From Phytoseiulus persimilis (Eukaryota; Arthropoda; Arachnida; Mesostigmata; Phytoseiidae), in contig CM075101.1 in NCBI GenBank assembly GCA_037576195.1, positions 34,906,001 to 34,970,000 on the forward strand: a stretch of 64,000 nt of DNA. The letters run 5' to 3'. Under the pieces are notes generated by a model. The model was not told the DNA's origin. It ran no database searches and was given only the letters and a program-made list of their open reading frames with translations. The translations under genes and the position numbers were made by a program. This document shows positions 58,420 to 64,000 of this stretch, in pieces (position 1 is the stretch's first letter; every line of letters starts with the position of its first letter).

Positions 58420-58893
58420 ATGAGGAACGTGGCGTACCTCGTGTTATTCGCGGTGTTCTCGAGCCACGTGTTTTTGCCCGATGGAACGGCAGCGGCACCC
58501 TGTGGGGGTGGCGGCGGCGGTGGCGGGGGAGGCGCAGCTGGAGCTATCGTAACCGCTTTGATCCTCCAGCGGCTAGCGCAGAGGAGAACTACAACAACGA
58601 CGACCACCACCACGGAATCCTCGCAAGGAGTGATGAGCAACCGGCGAAGTTCTCGAGTTAGAGTAAGTCCATTCGCCCGTAGTCTCACGGAGACCGTTCC
58701 CCGCGTTTCGCTCCTACTACTTCCGGGGACGCGGAGCGCCGCGAATCCTGCTGTCGAAGTTGATCTCTTATTAAGTCCAACATCAAGCTCTGGTCGGCGC
58801 CACAAGTGCATAACTCCGAGTGGCTCGGACAGACTCCTCCATCATGTCATCAAACTTGATCCCCCAACGACCGATGAGTCTGAGAGAGTTTGA
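58420..58893 (+). CDS. Possible secreted Gly/Thr-rich protein (first exon 58420-58662, or read-through frame)
   Basis: Starts ATG with a textbook signal peptide (MRNVAYLVLFAVFSSHVF, cleavage likely at GTAAA-P). Then comes Cys, ten glycines, a short Ala/Ile/Leu stretch (AAGAIVTALILQRLAQRR) and nine threonines. The glycines use GGG, GGT, GGC and GGA and the threonines ACT, ACA, ACG and ACC, so both runs look maintained at protein level. A strong donor, AGA|GTAAGT, at 58662/58663 would end an 81-codon first exon in phase 0. Without splicing the frame runs to 58893 (157 codons), and the extra part is less convincing. No second exon identified. The plan (signal peptide, Cys, Gly/hydrophobic block, low-complexity tail) resembles the neighbour at 57561. 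The product could be a cuticle, salivary or silk-like protein; this is speculation. Confidence 0.45.
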   Translation: MRNVAYLVLFAVFSSHVFLPDGTAAAPCGGGGGGGGGGAAGAIVTALILQRLAQRRTTTTTTTTTESSQGVMSNRRSSRVRVSPFARSLTETVPRVSLLLLPGTRSAANPAVEVDLLLSPTSSSGRRHKCITPSGSDRLLHHVIKLDPPTTDESERV

Positions 58894-61800
58894 ATGTTTC
58901 TCTCTGATCCATTCCAGAACGGTTAAAACGTGTCTGAGGTTCACCAACACCCGAAGCTGATTTCCGCTCGCTCTCTCTCTCTCCTGTTGGAGAATATCGT
59001 TCAGACGTCCAGAACTCTGTGATCCTCTTAATAATCACTTCGGGAAACCGAGACGAATCATCAACCCAAAAACTTCATCTGACCCTCCAACCCCTTGCGG
59101 GATCGACCGACGCGCTGATACTTCGCTTCCGGAGACATAAAAATCAGCTTGTGGTGTCCGAGGCAATAAATATGATTCCATGTGAATTTTGTTCTCTTGT
59201 GTCTCTCGGGATGTCTCTTCCCGTTACTGGCAGAACCTCCGACTCCAGCCCCACGTTCACTGCCCAGATCCCGCCGGTTTGTCAGTTGAGCTGTTCGGGC
59301 GTAAATGTGGAGGAACAGCCTACACAGTCGATAATAAGAGTTCCCGACCGAACCTTCGGATCTGTCTCAGGCTCTACTGCGAACTTGTTTTCCACTCGTC
59401 GTTTTGTGTCGTTATGTGGAGTTCTACATTGTTTCGTGATGATGGGGCGAAACGAACACAATCGCATTTCACGATTGCGATGATGGCAATCACAATAAAA
59501 GAAGCCGGGTACCCCACAGTTCGAAGATCGGAAGCGATCTTCGTCTCTTCCGATTTGGAAAGTTGGCGTTTGAGTGGCGCTGCCCTTCTCGCCTCCACAG
59601 AAGTCGAACTTCGGCCTGGAGTCGTTCAGGTTGGGAATTTCAGAGAGTTCCGGCACGACCGCAAGATTCGAATGAGAGCTGATTATGAGGCGGCCCAAGA
59701 GAGCTTGCAAAATCATCAATTATCGACGGACTGAATTCCGGAATCAGAACAACTCGAAGGGCAAGAAGAGCCGATTGATGCGTTGGAAATTTGAAGGGAT
59801 GAAATCACAACGCTCCTAATCTCGAGCAAGCCCCCCACTATTCCGATCTTGCACCCAACGATGTGAAGTGACGAAATTTTCACTCGCTCAATCGTCCCGA
59901 CAAATCTTCTGAGCAATATCCTGATCTGCAATTACGATCGATTCCTCATTCACTTCTCTCAATGTTTTGGCACTGGCTCTACTGCGAAAGCCCATTCCGC
60001 GAATCGCTTCCACTGGATTGGTTTCGGAATCTGCGCAGTCAAATCGTTAAATCAGCTGCAACTGCGCTCGAGCAGGAAACGAAGCTGGAAACAAAGGTGC
60101 AGGAGAGGCAGGAAAAGTGCAGAAACACTCGTTTCCAGGAAACAATGTCGCTGGTTCCAACGAGAAATGCTCGACGAGCAACTTCATCGTTTGACTCGAG
60201 CATCGAAACGAGCCCTGCGACAGACTTCGAGTGTTTCTCTCTTCCTATTCAGAGAATCAGAACACATTCCAGCTGTTTCCCCCGATGGGCAGCTTCGGGT
60301 CAGGAGGGGCTTCTAGTTTGCTCGTTTCGAACCTGAATTCCGGGTCACAAGAGCAACCGCAGTGTTAAAATTCGAAAAACGAAACAGCCGTAGCGTTACG
60401 AGAGCTGCACGAGCTTCAGAACGCTTCCGCAGACAGTTCCATATACACCCCGCAGGTTTCGGCAAAACTGGCTGGCCAGAAGACCCGTGGCTGGTTTAAT
60501 TTTGTGGAGTGGTTTCAACGGCCAAGCGTTGTCGCGTCGTCATCCGCCACGCTCAGTGACGACGTCTGTGAGTTCTCTCTGTCGGACGGATGACCGGCGG
60601 CGGTTAGGTTAACTTGCTCCAACCGAGATGGAAGATTAGTTATGGGCAGATGGAATGTGTGCGAAGATGAATCAGTCCACACGGACCCACCGATATAGCG
60701 AGGAGTATACGACGGTGAACCATCAGGAATATTGTTAGGTCGGCGATGAGAAGGTGACAGTCTGGACGTCTATTCGACAGTCATTGAGCGTGATTCACGT
60801 GACTTCGTGCCAGATGGACTCAACAAGAAAGCAGCGATGTTGGGGGAAGACCGTTCGAGCTTCCTAACGCTGCATCTGCCGGATCTGGGCTTTCGTCTGT
60901 GACCTCTGTTCCCGTTTCGAAGAGGATTCGAGCGCCGATGGCTCCCTCAAGCGTCTGACTCGAGGCTGCTCCCCATCGGAACCTGCCAAGGTTTTCAGCC
61001 CGATCATTTCCCTCGGGTCAGCTTGGAGTTCGTCGTTTCCAGTCTGCACGGCGAGCGAATTCTCAATTGTGTGGCAACTGGCATGCGGTTCCCTTTCGGC
61101 ATCGAAGGTGTCCTGCGCTGGTCCGTTTCGAGCAGAACAAAAATGTGAGAAGAGCTCGAATTGGGAAATCGGGTGATAGTTGGTTATCGAGCGGATGGGA
61201 AATCCACAGGCGTTTGAGGTTAGAGTAAAGAGTGTCCCAATCATCAAGCGGCAGACCAAACAGGCTGTTCTGGTCACTGATAAGGAGGGCGCCGAAGGGA
61301 AACGCAGTGGAAGAAGCGTCAGGTGCTGCCGCTTCCCATGGTGGGCGCTATTTCTTTGGATTGCTCGCGAAAATCGTTCGACAAATTGTTCTCTGATAAA
61401 AGCCTGTCCTTGGTTCTGTCGTGCTATCGTCTCCCCGCCCGGTCCTCACCGAGTACCCCGGTGCTTCGATTCCCACTCAAAGTCCGACACCCCTTCAACG
61501 TCCTCTCCATCCTTTCATGTAGTCTCCTCCTTGCTGCGGGCCGGCGCCCATCCTTGTTCGCTCTCTCGTATTCGGTATCGCCCTCTATTCCTGTCCAGCC
61601 TCATGTGTCTCATTCAAAAATCAGCTCCGACGACGAAACAGCTCGCGGCCGGCAAGGAAATGCCGGTTTTAAAAACTCTGCCGACAATAAAATCATCCGC
61701 CTCGACAATTGCTGGAGAGACAATTTTAGCTGGTCTTGACGCCGTCCTCTCCGCAAAACAGCTCCGCTCAACTCATGATTGGAATCGGTGGCATCCGTCT

Positions 61801-64000
61801 TTGACATCCGTCAGGAACGAGGCTCTTTACCATGACGGAATGACGACGACAAGAGTTTGCACGACTATGACCAAACATACCGAACTCGTGTTACAAGGGG
61901 AAAGCACAGGAAACTGGGAAAGTAGGTACGACACGACCCTATAGGAATTCTCGACAGACGGCAGGATATAATTGCTGGTGTCGGCCATCAGTCCAATCGC
62001 CATATCTGGTTGGGGAACTGGGATCGGAACGAGTGGATCCACCACTGCTGGAGAGAGGAGGGGGAATCATGCGTGAAAAATTCCGGTCGGATAGGAGCCA
62101 GGCAAAACAGAGTTGTAATCCGGGAGAAACTTCAACTGCTCGCACCCCATCGTCTCACGGTGTCATGTATGCTGGGAGGCAAGGAACGCAAAATCAAGAC
62201 TCCCTGTCTTCCATCACAGAGCTCTTCATTCTGCTGGATCTGACAGCCAAGCTTCCCGAATTCCAGGTGCTGCCATGACGACGTTGGGCAGCGTTTCGCA
62301 CACATTCCACCTGAACGAAACACCCGCCTCGACTGGAAGGCCGAGATCGATATGTAGTCGTCAAGAACGTTCTTGCAAAAGGGCGAATCGAAGCCAGCTC
62401 CTCGAGTCGTGTTCGATGCTAGGTTTAACATCCTGGTCATAATTATAACTTCGGATTTGAGGCGTTAATGAATCAATCTGAAAACATTCAATGATGCATA
62501 ACGGTGAATGAGCAGATGAACGTTCGATTCCTGAGTTTCGATCGTTGAGAAGTGTACAAGTCAACTATCGGATTTAGGTGTCAGGAAGCTCAGCGGATCC
62601 GATGATTCCACTACCCCATTCATTTTGAAGTCGTTTTGTTACTTCCGTTGCAGATAGATTTGCAAATTGGAAAACATTGGGAAATCACGTGTCACCGTGT
62701 TTAGGCATTGAAGCCGCATCCATCGCGAGGTGTTCAATGGTCAATGAAGGAATGAAGCTTCTCCACCTCGGGAAGGGAAACTCGGCTCCTTTCCTAGCAA
62801 GCGCCTGTAGTGCGGGTTCTCCACCTCGAATTGCCGTGTGGACCAATCGATATCGGAAGATTCCCCTTCCACAGAGTCTCGAATGATGACCCCGCTCTTA
62901 TATTTCATTTGGCCGAGACGAATCTCCTCAACTTGAGTGAGATCGGATTTGATGCGCAGTTCCGACTTCTGAGAGGAAAATAACGTCTCCGCTCGGATCG
63001 GATTACCCTCAGTTATCGACTGCCAGGGCACCGAAGAGTGAACAGTCCTGATATTGATGTACCCTACGAGAAGGCTCAGGTTTCCAAAGCTTGTTCCTTG
63101 TGGAGATCGTTCCCAGAATAGTTCTCGGGAGGTTTCAAAAGCTGAGATCGGGTATGTTTCCCTCGGCGGTTGTCGTCCGGCGTTCAACACATCGATCAAG
63201 GCAGTACCCAACTGCAGCAGGGTTCACCGCTCAGAGATGATTCACACTTTCCCGGAGTCTCTCTCTCCCTTCCCACAGCACTTCGATCGCCTTCGTTCAT
63301 TCAGGCAGGATTCAATCGATCCGACCATTCGTTAGTTAACCCATGTAAGCATTACATTGCGGTGGGTGTGCCGGCTTGTGGTAGGTTGCGGCCGTGTTGT
63401 TGGTTCACGTTCATTACGCTCCACACCCGGCAACCACGACCAAACCGCACGCCGGAGTGCGCCCACCACAGCACGACGCAGGGAGCAGCCGGCAGACCGG
63501 GGAATTCTCGCAAAAAAGCAATGTTTATTCATTAAAAATCATTAGCTTTTGGTTGGAGAACGCAGACCGAAAAACGCCGGGGATACGCGATGACGTCGTC
63601 GAGGAAATCCATCCGGCTGTTGGAACTGTTCCCCTCTCATCCTCAACCGTTCCAGCTCAGGCTTGCGGTAGATCGAGTCCGCGTTCATGCCTTTCCCAGG
63701 ACGATTCTGGCTTTAGCTTCCGCGGAACGATGTTCGCAGGTGCCGGTTGTTCCAGTAACGGAAGGCGTCCATCATCCGCTTCTCAGCAGATCATTCCTTT
63801 CTACGAGAAACTGGGGTTTCGTTAATCTGCTCGAACATCAGACGGCGATGCGGTGGAGCACGAGCCGATTTCGTAGTTCATGCTTCCTGGAAGACCTGAG
63901 GATTCACGCGTAAATCTCTCTCTCTGCAGGTTCATCCGTGGCTACCGCTTTCAAACTTCACGGCGGAAACTCACGCCTCTGTATTCCCCGGACGCTGGTT
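58894..64000. other. Unassigned right end of window
   Basis: A (CT) microsatellite lies at about 58967-58983. Longer open frames are 59189-59734 plus, 59962-60336 plus (Glu/Lys-rich, possibly coiled coil), 60864-61277 minus (ending in a charged RSQTKAQIRQMQR), 61180-61944 plus (254 codons) and 62741-63211 minus (156 codons). At 61960-62025 minus a stretch with IPVPQPDMAIGLM follows a strong acceptor. Parts of an unknown minus-strand gene could be here, but I could not link exons by phase and recognise no domain. Confidence 0.25.

Noticed and set aside
60604..60612. GGTTAGG-type telomere-like words (also near 42383)
   Set aside because: Single copies only; arthropod telomeric TTAGG arrays are long tandem repeats.
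61180..61944. 254-codon plus-strand frame
   Set aside because: Composition shifts along the frame, no domain is visible and minus-strand frames overlap it. Left as unassigned.

Overview
This is eukaryotic nuclear DNA. Genes are split by GT-AG introns, mostly about 70 bp to 3 kb long. There is no operon layout, and a class III myosin gene with an N-terminal protein kinase domain fills the centre. Base composition looks balanced (about half G+C by eye) and CpG is not depleted. Together these suggest an invertebrate, most likely an arthropod; a compact-genome mite or tick relative is my best guess, but it is inference only.

Layout. (1) 1-2.2 kb, minus strand: the first two coding exons of a glyoxylate/hydroxypyruvate reductase (GRHPR-like). 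The rest of that gene lies beyond the left edge. (2) 2.2-20.1 kb: mostly unassigned sequence. It holds one clear tRNA-Gly(CCC) gene (5891-5961, minus) and one unusually long open frame (7118-7993) that I cannot identify. (3) 20.1-42.3 kb, plus strand: a complete myosin III (MYO3/NINAC-type) gene. I could assemble 27 coding exons whose phases all agree, giving about 1,322 codons. They encode kinase, linker, motor, one IQ-like motif and a tail with two short repeats resembling the espin-binding motif of vertebrate myosin III. One of its introns is GC-AG. A poly(A) signal follows at 42300. (4) 42.3-57.5 kb: unassigned; many medium-length open frames on both strands, none recognised. (5) 57.5-58.9 kb, plus strand: two neighbouring small genes predicted to encode secreted low-complexity proteins, one Arg-rich and one Gly/Thr-rich. 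(6) 58.9-64 kb: unassigned.

The window shows no pathway or gene cluster acting together. GRHPR is a housekeeping metabolic enzyme, and myosin III is a motor-kinase of actin protrusions and photoreceptors. Outside the GRHPR exons, the tRNA and the myosin gene, confidence is low. At this base composition, open frames of about 100 codons arise by chance dozens of times in 64 kb, and many read as plausible protein. I therefore kept most of them out of the feature list.
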